Counted from the first letter of the stretch, positions 43,836 through 52,325 are shown. The stretch: DNA of 64,000 nt from Trebonia kvetii (GCF_007827045.1 NZ_RPFW01000002.1:310001-374000), one strand, 5' to 3'. Numbers and translations: made by a program. The notes: generated from the sequence alone by a model not told the origin.

Positions 43836-44132
43836 TCGGACTACGCGCCTGACTGCCAGCGTGACCTGGGGAGGTGTCCAATCTCACAAATCAGGTTGTT
43901 AGGCATGCTCGGCGGAGTCTCATGCGACGCGAACCTCAGGCGGGCGCGGCGTTCGCGGCGGTTCAGGGGGAGTGGCCGCCTAGGCGCCCGCCTGGAACCT
44001 GCCAGTCGAGCCGGCACTTTCACTTCAGACACTTGGCTACCGTGAGTATCAAACCGTGCGCAACCACCCCAAGTACCCGGAAGTGCTGATACGCATGCTC
44101 CAGCTTCCCGTTGACCGGCAGATTCGACTGGC

Positions 44133-45698
44133 ATGAATGAGGTGGCCTTCATGACCGCGAACGACGGGGGAGATGCCGATGCCGCGCTAGTGCTGCGGTT
44201 CAGGCAAGCTCAGACCAGGCAGGAAAGCGCCGCGGTGTTCGCCAACGTTGTCCGCCGGCATCGCGACGAGGTGCTGGCTCGCTGCGCCGAACGACTATGG
44301 CCCGACGCCGACGCGGCGGTCGCCGCTGCCGGTGATGTTTTCATTGCCGCCGGCCTGGCAATGGCCGACTCCGCGAAACTGGCGCGTCCGGATCTGCTGC
44401 GGGCCTGGCTGGTCGGCATCGAGGCCCACGGCATTCATGACATCGACTGGGAAGCGTTGCAGGCCGATGTAGCTGCTCATTTTTCCGAGCTGCGGGAATC
44501 ATCAGCTGCGCGGGCATCGGTGCGGCACTGGCTGGACCAGATCGTGGCCACGCTTCCTGAACCCCGGCAACGGCTGTACGACCTGTTCGTCACGAGGGGC
44601 CTGAACAGCCGGAACGCGGCACTGGAACTAGGCAGCGACGTTTCCGAGGTTCAGCGGCTGCGCCGCGAGAACCAGCAGGCAATCATGCGCGCCTTCGAGG
44701 TCACCGCGCTCACCGCCGCGGAGACCGCCTCGGATCCGGGCAATGAGGCTCCCGGGTGCTGGGAACTGCGGCAGATACTGGCCAACGCTCCGCGTGACGG
44801 CGATCCGCGAGAAGATGGCCAGCGGCACATCGCGGTATTGCCCGCTGCACTTCGGCTGGCCGTGACACGCCACCTGAGCCAGTGCGCCATCTGCCAGGAG
44901 AACAGTGACGACTGCATGGCGTGGTGGGCGCCCGCACTCCTGCCTGTCTTGGCCGGCGCCGAACTGAGCGAGCAAGTCATGGAAGACCTGCGCCGCATTC
45001 CCGAGTTCGGGAGGCCCCGTGTTGCACCCGGTGCCCACCGACGCGGCGCTCCGGTTGGCGCCTTCAGGAAGGTCTTCACACGAACGGCCGCCACCACGGG
45101 AGGCGGACTACTAGTGGCGCTGCTGTTGCTCGCGTTCGTGCGGCCGGGGTTCCTGTACGGAACGGAGGCTGCCGTTCACCGAGGTTCCACAGCACCGTCA
45201 GCGCCGGATCCCAGCGGCAGCCGTCTCAGTACCCCGCTGGTGACAGGCGAAATCGGCGCAGTTCCCAGCCGCAACTCCGGCCGGCAGGTCAACGGGCGTG
45301 CTGCTGGCCCGGTGGGCAATCCGTCGCAGGCGGCGACCGGGAGCCTGACCGTGCCTTCGTCGTCCGCCTCGCAGACGTTCCCCGTGCGGTCCACGGTTTC
45401 GCCGTCGAACGCGTCAACATCACCCTCAGCTCAGACCACTTCCGCTCCGGGGCCCACTAGCACGCCGTCTCCGAGGCCCCCGTCCTCAACTGCGCCTCGG
45501 CCAACCCCGACCGCATCGCCGTCTACGTCGGCGCCAGCGACCCCGGTACCCAAGACGTCGGCTCCCGCCACGCCGACGCCGACGCCGACCACTGCGGCGC
45601 CCACGACCCCAGCTCCGTCCACTTCCACGCCGACGCCTTCGGAACTGGCATCAGCCACGGCGCTGTCGGCATCCCCATCGACGTCGGTGTCGAGCTAG
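44133..45698 (+). CDS. Membrane-anchored sigma-like / zinc anti-sigma-like protein with S/T/P-rich tail
   Basis: The 521-residue protein starts with a sigma-70-like part: a degenerate region 2 (FANVVRRHRDEVLARCAERLWPDADAAVAAAGDVFIAAGL, ~36-75) and a region-4-like helix pair (LPEPRQRLYDLFVTRGLNSRNAALELGSDVSEVQRLRREN, ~141-180). A zinc anti-sigma-like motif HLSQCAIC follows (H247, C251, C254). One transmembrane helix (~316-337) leads to a ~180-residue extracellular Ser/Thr/Pro/Ala-rich tail. Sigma and anti-sigma elements in one chain at the membrane suggest a self-contained signalling device or a DNA-binding receptor. The tail looks like a cell-wall-spanning stalk. Confidence 0.7.
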   Translation: MNEVAFMTANDGGDADAALVLRFRQAQTRQESAAVFANVVRRHRDEVLARCAERLWPDADAAVAAAGDVFIAAGLAMADSAKLARPDLLRAWLVGIEAHGIHDIDWEALQADVAAHFSELRESSAARASVRHWLDQIVATLPEPRQRLYDLFVTRGLNSRNAALELGSDVSEVQRLRRENQQAIMRAFEVTALTAAETASDPGNEAPGCWELRQILANAPRDGDPREDGQRHIAVLPAALRLAVTRHLSQCAICQENSDDCMAWWAPALLPVLAGAELSEQVMEDLRRIPEFGRPRVAPGAHRRGAPVGAFRKVFTRTAATTGGGLLVALLLLAFVRPGFLYGTEAAVHRGSTAPSAPDPSGSRLSTPLVTGEIGAVPSRNSGRQVNGRAAGPVGNPSQAATGSLTVPSSSASQTFPVRSTVSPSNASTSPSAQTTSAPGPTSTPSPRPPSSTAPRPTPTASPSTSAPATPVPKTSAPATPTPTPTTAAPTTPAPSTSTPTPSELASATALSASPSTSVSS

Positions 45699-45701
45699 CC
45701 C

Positions 45702-46181
45702 CTAACCGGATGTCCCGTCTGAGTCATCACGTCGGACTACGCTGACACCCCTGCCTGGAAAAGCGGTGACGCTTTCGGGAGTCACCGGGGCTCCGCAGTG
45801 CCGGCAGGTGGGGACTGCGTGCGGCGGGTGCCCGCAATCGTGCACGAGCTGGACCGCGGGCTCGGCTACGGCCCATGTATTGCCCCAGTCCTGCAGCGCG
45901 AGCAGCACGGGGAACAGTTCCTGGCCCGCCTGGGTGAGGTGGTACTCGAAGCGCGGCGGGTGCTCGCTGTACTGCCGTCGCTCGACCAGTCCGGCGTTTT
46001 CCAGCTTGCGAAGTCGGTCGGCCAGCATGTCGCGCGAAGCACCCGTGTACGCGGCGATCCGCGCGAACCGGTGCACACCGTAGCCCATTTCCCTGATCGC
46101 CTGGAGAGACCACCGCTCGCCCACGATGCCGAGGGCGGCCGCGATGGAGCACGGCCTGACGCGGAGCGGCTGCTCCGCCAT
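45702..46181 (-). CDS. HxlR family transcriptional regulator
   Basis: The 159-residue winged-helix protein has the HxlR core CSIAAALGIVGERWSLQAIREM, FARIAAYTGASRDMLADRLRKLENAGLVERR and PPRFEYHLTQAGQELFPVLLALQDWG. A C-terminal Cys/His cluster (HDCGHPPHAVPTCRHCGAPV) could bind zinc. ATG 46181 starts MAEQPLRVRPCS, typical for the family; the in-frame 46292 start adds nothing conserved. It is divergent from an SDR gene with 139 bp between, the usual HxlR target arrangement. Confidence 0.88.
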   Translation of the reverse strand: MAEQPLRVRPCSIAAALGIVGERWSLQAIREMGYGVHRFARIAAYTGASRDMLADRLRKLENAGLVERRQYSEHPPRFEYHLTQAGQELFPVLLALQDWGNTWAVAEPAVQLVHDCGHPPHAVPTCRHCGAPVTPESVTAFPGRGVSVVRRDDSDGTSG

Positions 46182-46320
46182 GACGATCTCTGTGCCGTGC
46201 TCGGCCACGTGGACGCCTCCAACCGTGTGTTGCGTTTTCCAACAGACTATAGCTAAGCTCGGGTCAGCAGTAAGTCCAGAAATCCAACTCACTAGCCGTC
46301 AGCAGCAAGGAAGGCAGCTC

Positions 46321-47028
46321 ATGACGAAGCTCGCTGGGTCTGTTGTCCTGGTCACCGGAGCGAACGGGGGACTGGGGACCGAGTTCGTCCGCCAGGCCGT
46401 GGCACGGGGCGCACAGCGCGTCTATGCCACCGCGCGCAAGCCACGCACATGGGACGACGACCGGGTCGTGCCGCTCGCTCTCGACGTCACCGAGCCCGAG
46501 TCGGTGGCTGCCGCGGCAGCCACCGCGGGTGACACCACCATCGTGATCAACAACGCCGGCGTGGGTGCGCGCGGCAGCCTGCTGGCCACGCCTCTTGAGC
46601 AGGTGCGTGCCATCTACGAGACCAACGTCTTCGGCCCGCTCGCCGTGGCACAGGCCTTCGCGCCGGCGCTGGTGAAAAACGGCGGAGGTGCGCTGGTCGA
46701 CATCCACTCGGCGCTGAGCTGGCTTTCCACCACCGGCGCATACCCCTCGACCAAGGCCGCCCTGTGGTCGGTCACCAACACCCTGCGGCTCGAGCTCGCC
46801 GCCCAGGGCACTCAGGTCGTCGGCGCCCACCTGGGCTACACCGACACCCCGCTGACCGCCGGACTCGACGTGGACAAGGAGGACCCGCGAGACATCGTCG
46901 CCGCGATCTACGACGGCCTCGAAGCGGGCGACTATGAGGTCCTCGCGGACGACACGAGCCGCTGGGTCAAGCAGAACCTCTCGCAGCCGCTGACGGCGCT
47001 CTACCCACAGCTCGCAGACGAGACGTGA
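46321..47028 (+). CDS. Short-chain dehydrogenase/reductase (SDR)
   Basis: The 235-residue SDR begins at ATG 46321 (ribosome site AAGGAAGG). It has the cofactor motif TGANGGLG, the NNAGVG strand, catalytic Ser region IHSALSW and the catalytic YPSTK (Tyr-x3-Lys). The C-terminal DTPLTAGLDVDKEDP matches SDRs often controlled by HxlR regulators. It probably reduces a carbonyl compound with NADPH; substrate unknown. Confidence 0.87.
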   Translation: MTKLAGSVVLVTGANGGLGTEFVRQAVARGAQRVYATARKPRTWDDDRVVPLALDVTEPESVAAAAATAGDTTIVINNAGVGARGSLLATPLEQVRAIYETNVFGPLAVAQAFAPALVKNGGGALVDIHSALSWLSTTGAYPSTKAALWSVTNTLRLELAAQGTQVVGAHLGYTDTPLTAGLDVDKEDPRDIVAAIYDGLEAGDYEVLADDTSRWVKQNLSQPLTALYPQLADET

Positions 47029-47069
47029 TCTAGCTCCACAGGAGGAGTGCAGGAACTGTCCCGTGACAG

Positions 47070-47361
47070 TCATCCCGAGGGCCCCATGTAGGCGACGGTG
47101 CGGGAAAACGTGGCAAAGACGGGCTCGCGCTTCTCGTACGCCTTGCGGTCGCCGCCGGCCATCGTGGTCAGGGTGCGGACCCGAGCTCCTTCTGCCATGG
47201 CCTTCAGCAGGCGGGCGGCCAGTTCCGTAAAAGCCAGTAGGTCCGGGCCAGGTGCCGGGCGGCTGGTGTCGCGTACCAGCAGGTGCAGCCGCGCGACCGG
47301 CCGCGCGTCCAGCCCGGCCGCGGAGTGCCAAGTTAACTTGACACTTCCTCCCGTCGCCGGT
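47070..47361 (-). pseudogene. C-terminal remnant of an unidentified protein
   Basis: On the minus strand a frame from just after a TGA near 47362 to TGA 47070-47072 reads LTWHSAAGLDARPVARLHLL, then APGPDLLAFTELAARLLKAM, TLTTMAGGDRKAYEKREPVF and TFSRTVAYMGPSG. It looks like real protein (balanced composition, helix-strand pattern) but has no start codon before its middle, and its 5' end runs into the TetR gene. It is probably the 3' end of a gene lost on rearrangement. Family not recognised. Confidence 0.4.
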
Positions 47362-47944
47362 CATCGCTGGCTGTGGCGGGGATGGCGTTGTCGATGAGGA
47401 CGGCGGCGATGGCGGCGGCGGTGGGGAAGGCGTCGGCGTTGAGGACCCGGGTGCGGGCCGCGGCGCCGTCGATGAGCAGCGCGAGCTGCTCGCCGAGCTG
47501 TTCAGGGTCGGCGGCGCCGGCTTCGCGGGCGGTGTCGGCGAGCCGCGCGGCGACGGCTTTCTTGTAGTCGCGTGCGTACTGGGATGCGGGGTGCTGGGGG
47601 TCGTGGAGTTCGACGGCGGCGGCGATGTAGGGGCACAGGGGAGTGGTGGGGGGGATGTCGAAGGCGGCGAGGAGCCGTTCGCGGGGCGTGAGGTCGGTGC
47701 GGTCGAACACGCCGGACAGAACAGAGGGGTCGAACCGGCGCAGGTACTCGGCGACGAGTTCGTCCTTGCCGGTGAAGTGCTGGTAGGCCGTGCGCTTGGA
47801 CACCTGGGCCGCCGCGCAAAGCTGGTCCATGCCGGTGCGGTTGATGCCTTGCTCGCGAAACAGCTGCTGGGATGCGCTGAGGATGCGCTCGCGGGCGCCC
47901 CGGCCGCGGCGGCGACCCCTGGGGCCCTTCTCCAACTCCGTCAT
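47333..47944 (-). CDS. TetR family transcriptional regulator
   Basis: The 203-residue protein has a TetR HTH (ARERILSASQQLFREQGINRTGMDQLCAAAQVSKRTAYQHF, ~18-58) and a C-domain with LRRFDPSVLSGVFDRTDLTPRERLLAAFD and QLALLIDGAAARTRVLN. ATG 47944 is used; the frame stays open much further upstream only because it runs antisense to the SDR gene. It is divergent from an SDR gene with a repeated CGGTGTACATA element between them, probably its operator. Confidence 0.9.
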   Translation of the reverse strand: MTELEKGPRGRRRGRGARERILSASQQLFREQGINRTGMDQLCAAAQVSKRTAYQHFTGKDELVAEYLRRFDPSVLSGVFDRTDLTPRERLLAAFDIPPTTPLCPYIAAAVELHDPQHPASQYARDYKKAVAARLADTAREAGAADPEQLGEQLALLIDGAAARTRVLNADAFPTAAAIAAVLIDNAIPATASDDRRREEVSS

Positions 47945-47973
47945 GGGTCGATGGTACCCCCAATGGGTAACGA

Positions 47974-48044
47974 CCGGTGTACATAGTTTGCGTCCCGGCC
48001 GCGCGCCCGGTACCGTAAGCACACGGATCGGTGTACATAACACC
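47974..48044. promoter_or_regulatory. Paired CGGTGTACATA elements, likely TetR operators
   Basis: CGGTGTACATA occurs at 47975-47985 and again at 48029-48039 in the same orientation. The second copy is part of a perfect inverted repeat, GGTGT-ACATA-ACACC (48030-48044). They lie between the divergent TetR and SDR genes, one near each start, as expected for a regulator controlling both. Confidence 0.6.
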
Positions 48045-48088
48045 GTCACCCCAAATGCGCACGGCACCACCGACCCCAGGGAGCGACC

Positions 48089-48823
48089 ATGGGAAAGCTT
48101 GACGGCAAGGTAGCGGTCATCACCGGCGGCACCACCGGCATGGCGCTGGCCGGCGCGAAGCTGTTCGTCGAGGAGGGAGCGCACGTCTTCATCACCGGCC
48201 GCCGCCAGGACGCCCTGGAGGCGGCCGTGAAGCAGATCGGTCGCAACGTCACCGGCGTCCAGGGCGACGCCGCCGACCTGGACGACCTGGACCGCCTGTA
48301 CGACACCGTCAAGCGGGAGAAGGGCAGCCTCGACGTGCTGTGGGCCAGCGCCGGCGGCGGCGAGCCCGCCCCGCTCGGCGAGATCACCGAGGCCCACTTC
48401 CACGCCGCGTTCTGGCTCAACGCCCGCGGCACCCTGTTCACCGTCCAGAAGGCCCTCCCGCTCTTCAACGACGGCGGCTCCATCCTCATGACCGGCTCCA
48501 ACGCCTCCCTGGGCGCCTTCCCCGGCTGGAGTGTCTACGCCGGCAGCAAGGCCGTCCAGCAGGCCTGGGCCCGCGTCTGGCTCAACGAGCTCAAGGACCG
48601 CCGCATCCGCGTCAACGTCCTGACCCCCGGCCAGGTCGCCACCGCCAAGCAGGAAGAACTCTTCGACGAGGCCACCAAGCGCCAGTTCGAGTCCCTCATC
48701 CCCCGCGGCCAGATGGGCCGCCCCGACGAAATCGCCACCGCCGCCCTCTTCCTCGCCTCCGACGACTCCAGTTACGTCAACGGCATGGAACTCGTCGCCG
48801 ACGGCGGCACCACCGCCATCTAA
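48089..48823 (+). CDS. Short-chain dehydrogenase/reductase (SDR)
   Basis: The 244-residue protein has an N-terminal cofactor motif ITGGTTGMALAGAK (TGxxxGMA, slightly off the usual GxxxGxG), ASAGGGEPAPLGE, catalytic Ser in LMTGSNASLG, YAGSKAVQ (Tyr-x3-Lys) and a C-terminal GMELVADGGTTAI. It is the first gene of a two-gene unit with the F420-type reductase 34 bp downstream. Divergent TetR control is likely. The substrate is unknown; quinone or aldehyde detoxification is common for TetR-linked SDRs. Confidence 0.88.
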   Translation: MGKLDGKVAVITGGTTGMALAGAKLFVEEGAHVFITGRRQDALEAAVKQIGRNVTGVQGDAADLDDLDRLYDTVKREKGSLDVLWASAGGGEPAPLGEITEAHFHAAFWLNARGTLFTVQKALPLFNDGGSILMTGSNASLGAFPGWSVYAGSKAVQQAWARVWLNELKDRRIRVNVLTPGQVATAKQEELFDEATKRQFESLIPRGQMGRPDEIATAALFLASDDSSYVNGMELVADGGTTAI

Positions 48824-48856
48824 AGCGAACAACGCACAACAAGGGCAGGACATCTC

Positions 48857-49480
48857 ATGAGCAACATCAGCATCATCGGCACCGGGAACATGGCCCGCAC
48901 CATCGGCGCGCGGGCGGTAGCGGGCGGCAACACTGTCGAGGTCATGGGCCGCGATCAGTCCAAGGCCGCTGACCTGGCCAAGGCTCTCGGCGGCGGCGCC
49001 ACGACGGGAGAATGGGGCACCGCCCCGGCCGGGGACATCGTCATCTTCGCCCTGTTGTACGACGGTGTCGTGCCGGTCGTCGCCCAGTACGGAGACGCTC
49101 TCGCGGGCAAGATTATCGTCGACATCAGCAATCCCTTCAATTCCACGTTCGACGGGCTAGCCCACCGCGAGGAGACCTCGATCGCGCAGGAAGCCGCCAA
49201 GGCGGCCCCGGCCAGCGCCAGCGTGGTGAAGGCGTTCAACACCATCTTCCGTCATGTCCTGGAGAAGGGTCGGCCCGACGTCTTCATCGCTGGCGATAAT
49301 GCGCAGGCCAAGGCAAGTGTGGAGGCGTTCATCGAGAGCCTCGGGCTGCGCCCGCTGGACGTCGGCGGCCTGAAAATGGCGCACTGGCTGGAAGGAGCGG
49401 GCGTGGTCACGGTGGGCCTCGCCAACCACGGGGTGGGGAACTTGGACTTCGCCCTCAGCATCACCGAACTTCCCGTCTGA
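48857..49480 (+). CDS. NADP/F420-type oxidoreductase (FNO-like Rossmann protein)
   Basis: The 207-residue protein starts with the dinucleotide-binding ISIIGTGNMARTIGARAVAGG, then VEVMGRDQSKA and DIVIFALLYDGVV. DISNPFNSTFDGL and VVKAFNTIFRHVLEKGRPDVFIAG are typical of F420H2:NADP oxidoreductase-like proteins, and LGLRPLDVGGLKMAHWLEG is the family C-terminus. Many such proteins are NADP-binding reductases without proven F420 use. It follows the SDR gene closely and probably supplies or uses the same cofactor pool. Confidence 0.8.
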   Translation: MSNISIIGTGNMARTIGARAVAGGNTVEVMGRDQSKAADLAKALGGGATTGEWGTAPAGDIVIFALLYDGVVPVVAQYGDALAGKIIVDISNPFNSTFDGLAHREETSIAQEAAKAAPASASVVKAFNTIFRHVLEKGRPDVFIAGDNAQAKASVEAFIESLGLRPLDVGGLKMAHWLEGAGVVTVGLANHGVGNLDFALSITELPV

Positions 49481-49561
49481 GCAAACGGTTGACGGATCAC
49501 CGAAAGGACTCGCCAATAAAACTTGGCACACACCTCCCATAGTCGGGCCCGCTATCAGCAG

Positions 49562-49646
49562 CGCCGCTGGCCTCCTTCTACTACGAGCCGCCGCACCTGG
49601 CCCGGATGCTGACCACGCTCGACGTGCTCAGCGACGGCCGTTGTCC
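49562..49646 (+). pseudogene. Fragment of a luciferase-like flavin monooxygenase gene
   Basis: Translation gives LASFYYEPPHLARMLTTLDV followed by LSDGR, which matches the helix-strand region of LLM-class flavin-dependent oxidoreductases (typically PxLLARxLTxLDVLSxGR). The similarity ends within a few bases of the start of the dispersed repeat at 49641, suggesting that an insertion or recombination event cut the gene there. No start or remainder of the gene is present. Confidence 0.55.
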
Positions 49647-49740
49647 CGTCTCACCCATCGTGTCGAGCCAGTCCTGCGAGGTGACACGGTAATGAGACGC
49701 CAGAACGCCTGGCTGTCTCACTCATCATGTCGATTCCGGA
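49641..49740. repeat. Dispersed repeat, copy A
   Basis: This ~100-bp element begins TGTCCCGTCTCACCCATC and ends CTCATCATGTCGATTCC. It matches copy B (51111-51210) over its whole length at roughly 70% and copy C (55149) at both ends. Inside is a hairpin: TGAGAC pairs with GTCTCA across a CCAG/CTGG inner stem (about 49693-49720). It resembles a structured transposon end. Confidence 0.6.
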
Positions 49741-49814
49741 GAAGTTCGGCGTGAGGTGCCACCTGGAGCCAGGGGCTTGACCCTCACGTGACGTCATGCG
49801 GCATAGTCGGCGGC

Positions 49815-50927
49815 GTGGAGCAACACCTGACCGTGGGGCGCGTGGCCGAGCTGGCCGGCGTGAGCGTCCGCACGCTGCACCACTACGACGAGATCGGCCT
49901 CGTGCGCCCGTCGGCGCGAACAGCAGCCGGGTACCGGGCCTACTCGGCGGGCGACGTGGAGCGGCTGCGCCAGGTGCTGGCCTACCGGCGGCTGGGCTTC
50001 GGGCTGCGCGAGGTCGCGGATGTGGTCGACGACCCGTCCGCCGACGCGGCCGCGCACCTGCGCCGGCTGCGCGGCCTGCTGCTGGAACATCGGGACCGGG
50101 CCGATGCGATGGCTGCGGCTATCGACAGGGAACTCGAGGCACGGGCGAAGGGAACGGCAGTGACACCAGAGGAACAGCTGGAAATGTTCGGCGCTCGGTT
50201 GTATGACGCCATCGGGGGCGCGTACCCCGCGACGCGGCGCACCGACTCGCGGATCGCCGCTCAGGTCTGGGACGCGCTCGGCGACGCGCGGACAGTGCTG
50301 AACGTCGGGGCCGGCACCGGCTCCTACGAGCCGCCCGGCCGCGACGTCACCGCGGTGGAGCCGTCGGCGGTCATGCGGGCGCTGCGCCCTGAGGGCTCGG
50401 CGCCGTGCGTGGCCGCCGCCGCGGAGAGCCTGCCGTTCGAGGACCAGTCCTTCGACGCCGCGATGGCCTTCAGCACCGTCCCCCACTGGCAGGACCCGGT
50501 CGCCGGGCTGCGCGAGATGCAGCGAGTGGCCCGCCGCGTGGTGGTGTTCACCTACGACCCCAGCGAATTCGCCTGGCGCCGGCGGTTCTGGCTCACCCGC
50601 GACTACCTGCCCGAGGCCGGCGGCCTCGCCGACGCGACCTGGCTGCCGCGGCTGGCCGATGCCATCGGGGGACGGGCGGAACCGGTGCTCATCCCGTGGG
50701 ACTGCGCCGACGGCTTCCTTGAGGCATACTGGCGCCGCCCCGAGGCCTACCTGGAGGAACACGTGCGCCGGGCATGCTCGGTGTGGACACGCGTCGGGCC
50801 GGAGGCCGAGCAGCGGGCCGTGCGCAGCCTCCGCGACGACCTCGCCTCGGGGCGCTGGGCCGAGCGCAACCGCGACCTTGTCGGCCTCGGTTCGGCAGAA
50901 CTCGGCCTTCGCCTCCTCGTAGCCTGA
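49815..50927 (+). CDS. MerR-type regulator fused to a SAM methyltransferase
   Basis: The first ~110 residues are a MerR HTH (LTVGRVAELAGVSVRTLHHYDEIGLVRPSARTAAGYRAYS, residues ~5-44) with the dimerisation helix, then the beginning of a TipA-like effector domain (VTPEEQLEMFG, ~117-127). Instead of the TipAS helical domain, a class I methyltransferase follows (~130-370): ARTVLNVGAGTGSYEPPGRDVTAVEPS, AAESLPFEDQSFDAAMAFSTVPHW and VARRVVVFTYDP. The switch inside the TipA linker suggests a gene fusion. GTG 49815 is the likely start; GTG 49788 is also in frame. It may link ligand sensing or transcription to methyl transfer, or be a chance fusion. Confidence 0.78.
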   Translation: MEQHLTVGRVAELAGVSVRTLHHYDEIGLVRPSARTAAGYRAYSAGDVERLRQVLAYRRLGFGLREVADVVDDPSADAAAHLRRLRGLLLEHRDRADAMAAAIDRELEARAKGTAVTPEEQLEMFGARLYDAIGGAYPATRRTDSRIAAQVWDALGDARTVLNVGAGTGSYEPPGRDVTAVEPSAVMRALRPEGSAPCVAAAAESLPFEDQSFDAAMAFSTVPHWQDPVAGLREMQRVARRVVVFTYDPSEFAWRRRFWLTRDYLPEAGGLADATWLPRLADAIGGRAEPVLIPWDCADGFLEAYWRRPEAYLEEHVRRACSVWTRVGPEAEQRAVRSLRDDLASGRWAERNRDLVGLGSAELGLRLLVA

Positions 50928-51110
50928 ACCCTGCCGCGCCGTCAAGCTGCACGGTCCCTAAGCGGCGGGGCGATCGTAGGCGTTGGTGATGTCGATGAAC
51001 GGGATCTTGCGCGGAGTCACTGCCGGCGCCGTCTTCCTGGCGAATGACCTTCGCCTCCGCCAAGTCATTCGCCAAGATGAGTGAGATTCGCCAGCTTTCA
51101 GACGGGACAG
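50928..51110. other. Intergenic region with a possible gene tail
   Basis: On the minus strand 51013-50958 reads RKIPFIDITNAYDRPAA and a TAG stop, which looks like the end of a lost gene (thioredoxin-like DUF929-type ends are similar). The rest shows no coding features. At 51101-51119 GACGGGACA-G-TGTCCCGTC is a perfect palindrome that overlaps the start of repeat copy B. Confidence 0.3.
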
Positions 51111-51210
51111 TGTCCCGTCTCAGCCATCATGTCGGACAGAACCTGCGAATTGACACGTTCCTGAGACAACGATGCCGCACTGCGTCTCCGTCATCATGAC
51201 AATTCCAAAT
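51111..51210. repeat. Dispersed repeat, copy B
   Basis: Same element as copy A in the same orientation, starting TGTCCCGTCTCAGCCATC and ending GTCATCATGACAATTCC. Its right end touches the 3' end of the lanC fragment. With copy A it brackets the MerR-methyltransferase gene as direct repeats 1.47 kb apart. Confidence 0.6.
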
Positions 51211-51330
51211 CTCCAGGCCCGCGCGCGTCAGGATGGTCCGGCCAGGGGACTGCGTAGGTCGGGTCTCTTCCTGTGCGGGCGCGGGCGAACCGCAGCAGTT
51301 CGCGGATGATGCCGGCGTTGTCGTTTCCGG
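51194..51330 (-). pseudogene. C-terminal fragment of a second lanC-like gene
   Basis: The minus-strand frame reads NAGIIRELLRFARARTGRDP, TYAVPWPDHPD and a short tail to TGA 51194-51196. The full gene at 9893-11179 ends with AGIIRELLRFARAATGRDP, AYAVPWPDHP, so the two are close paralogues (about nine in ten residues identical over this stretch). Upstream of NAGIIREL the similarity stops at about 51320. The rest of the gene is missing, leaving a relic flanked by repeat copy B. Confidence 0.8.
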
Positions 51331-51450
51331 AGCCGACCGCGTCTCGTTCGCACCGCATGTCACCGAAGACTGGGGGAGCAGCGGCGGGAGCGTTGCAATA
51401 GATGAGCAGTCGGCCGTCATACCCTGAAGGCATCGTCGCTGGAGGGCGCT

Positions 51451-52325
51451 ATGGACCTGGACCTGCGCAAGCTGCGCTACTTCGTGGCCGTCGCAGACCG
51501 CCTGAACTTCGGACGGGCTGCGGAGGCGCTGCACATCGCGCAGCCGGTGCTGTCCCGCCAGATCCGGGCGCTGGAACACGAACTCAAGGTCCAACTGTTC
51601 GAGCGCGACAACCGGATGACGCGACTCACGCCTGCCGGCGAGGCACTGCTCGACGAGGCGCGGCCCCTGCTATCGGCAGCGGACACGGTGCGGCGCAAGG
51701 TCCGAGACGTGGCCGCGGGCCAGCGGATCTTCACTGTCGGTTTCATGCCCGGCCTCATTGTGACGTCGGCCGTCCGCGAGCTTTCCCGTCGGCACCCCGA
51801 CGTTGCCGTCGAGGTCTTCCGGACCGACTGGTTCAACCAGACCGATGTAATCCGGGACGGCCGCGTCGACATCGGCTACATCCGGCTGCCGGCCGATCTG
51901 CATGGCCTGGAAATAGAGTCGCTGAACCTTGAACCACGGGTTGTGGTCGTGCCGGCGGATCACCGGCTCGCCGATAAGGACTTCGTGGCAGTCGCCGATC
52001 TCGCCGACGAGCACCTGCTCCAGGATCCTGACGCCGTGCCGGAATGGCGTGACATCGCTGTCGAACTGCGCGGAAAGAAGCCGCGTAACGCACTGCCGCG
52101 GCTGCGGAGCGTCGAGGAGAAACTCGAGCACGTCGCAGCCGGGAACGGGATCGTCGTACTGCCGGTATCCACCGCCACCTTCTACACCCGTCCCGACGTC
52201 ACCCACATCCAAACGTCACCGACATCGCGCCCAACCAGGTGTGCCTGGCTTGGGACAACGCTCGCGACAGTACCCGCGTCCGCGAGTACGGCGAGATCGC
52301 CCGTGCCGCCGAAACCGGTAGCTGA
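51451..52325 (+). pseudogene. LysR family regulator with a frameshift near its C-terminus
   Basis: The first ~255 residues are a normal LysR protein: LRKLRYFVAVADRLNFGRAAEALHIAQPVLSRQIRALE (HTH, residues ~5-43), then VGFMPGLIVTSAVRELSRRHPDVAVEV. After DVTHI at about 52210 the correct ending, VTDIAPNQVCLAWDNARD followed by YGEIARAAETGS and TGA 52323-52325, is in another frame: one extra A in CCAAACG shifts it. Read without correction the protein gains ~70 unrelated residues to 52431. The DNA-binding and most of the ligand domain stay intact, so partial function is possible. Confidence 0.75.

Noticed and set aside
45430..45690. Minus-strand Val/Gly repeat protein at 45431-45658
   Set aside because: It is the reverse of the Thr/Pro/Ser-coding tail of the 44133 gene; the repeats follow from that composition.
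47945..48853. Long upstream extension of the tetR frame (total 506 codons)
   Set aside because: It is wholly antisense to the SDR gene and Gly/Val/Ala-rich without family features; TetR proteins start at the MTELEKGPRG position.
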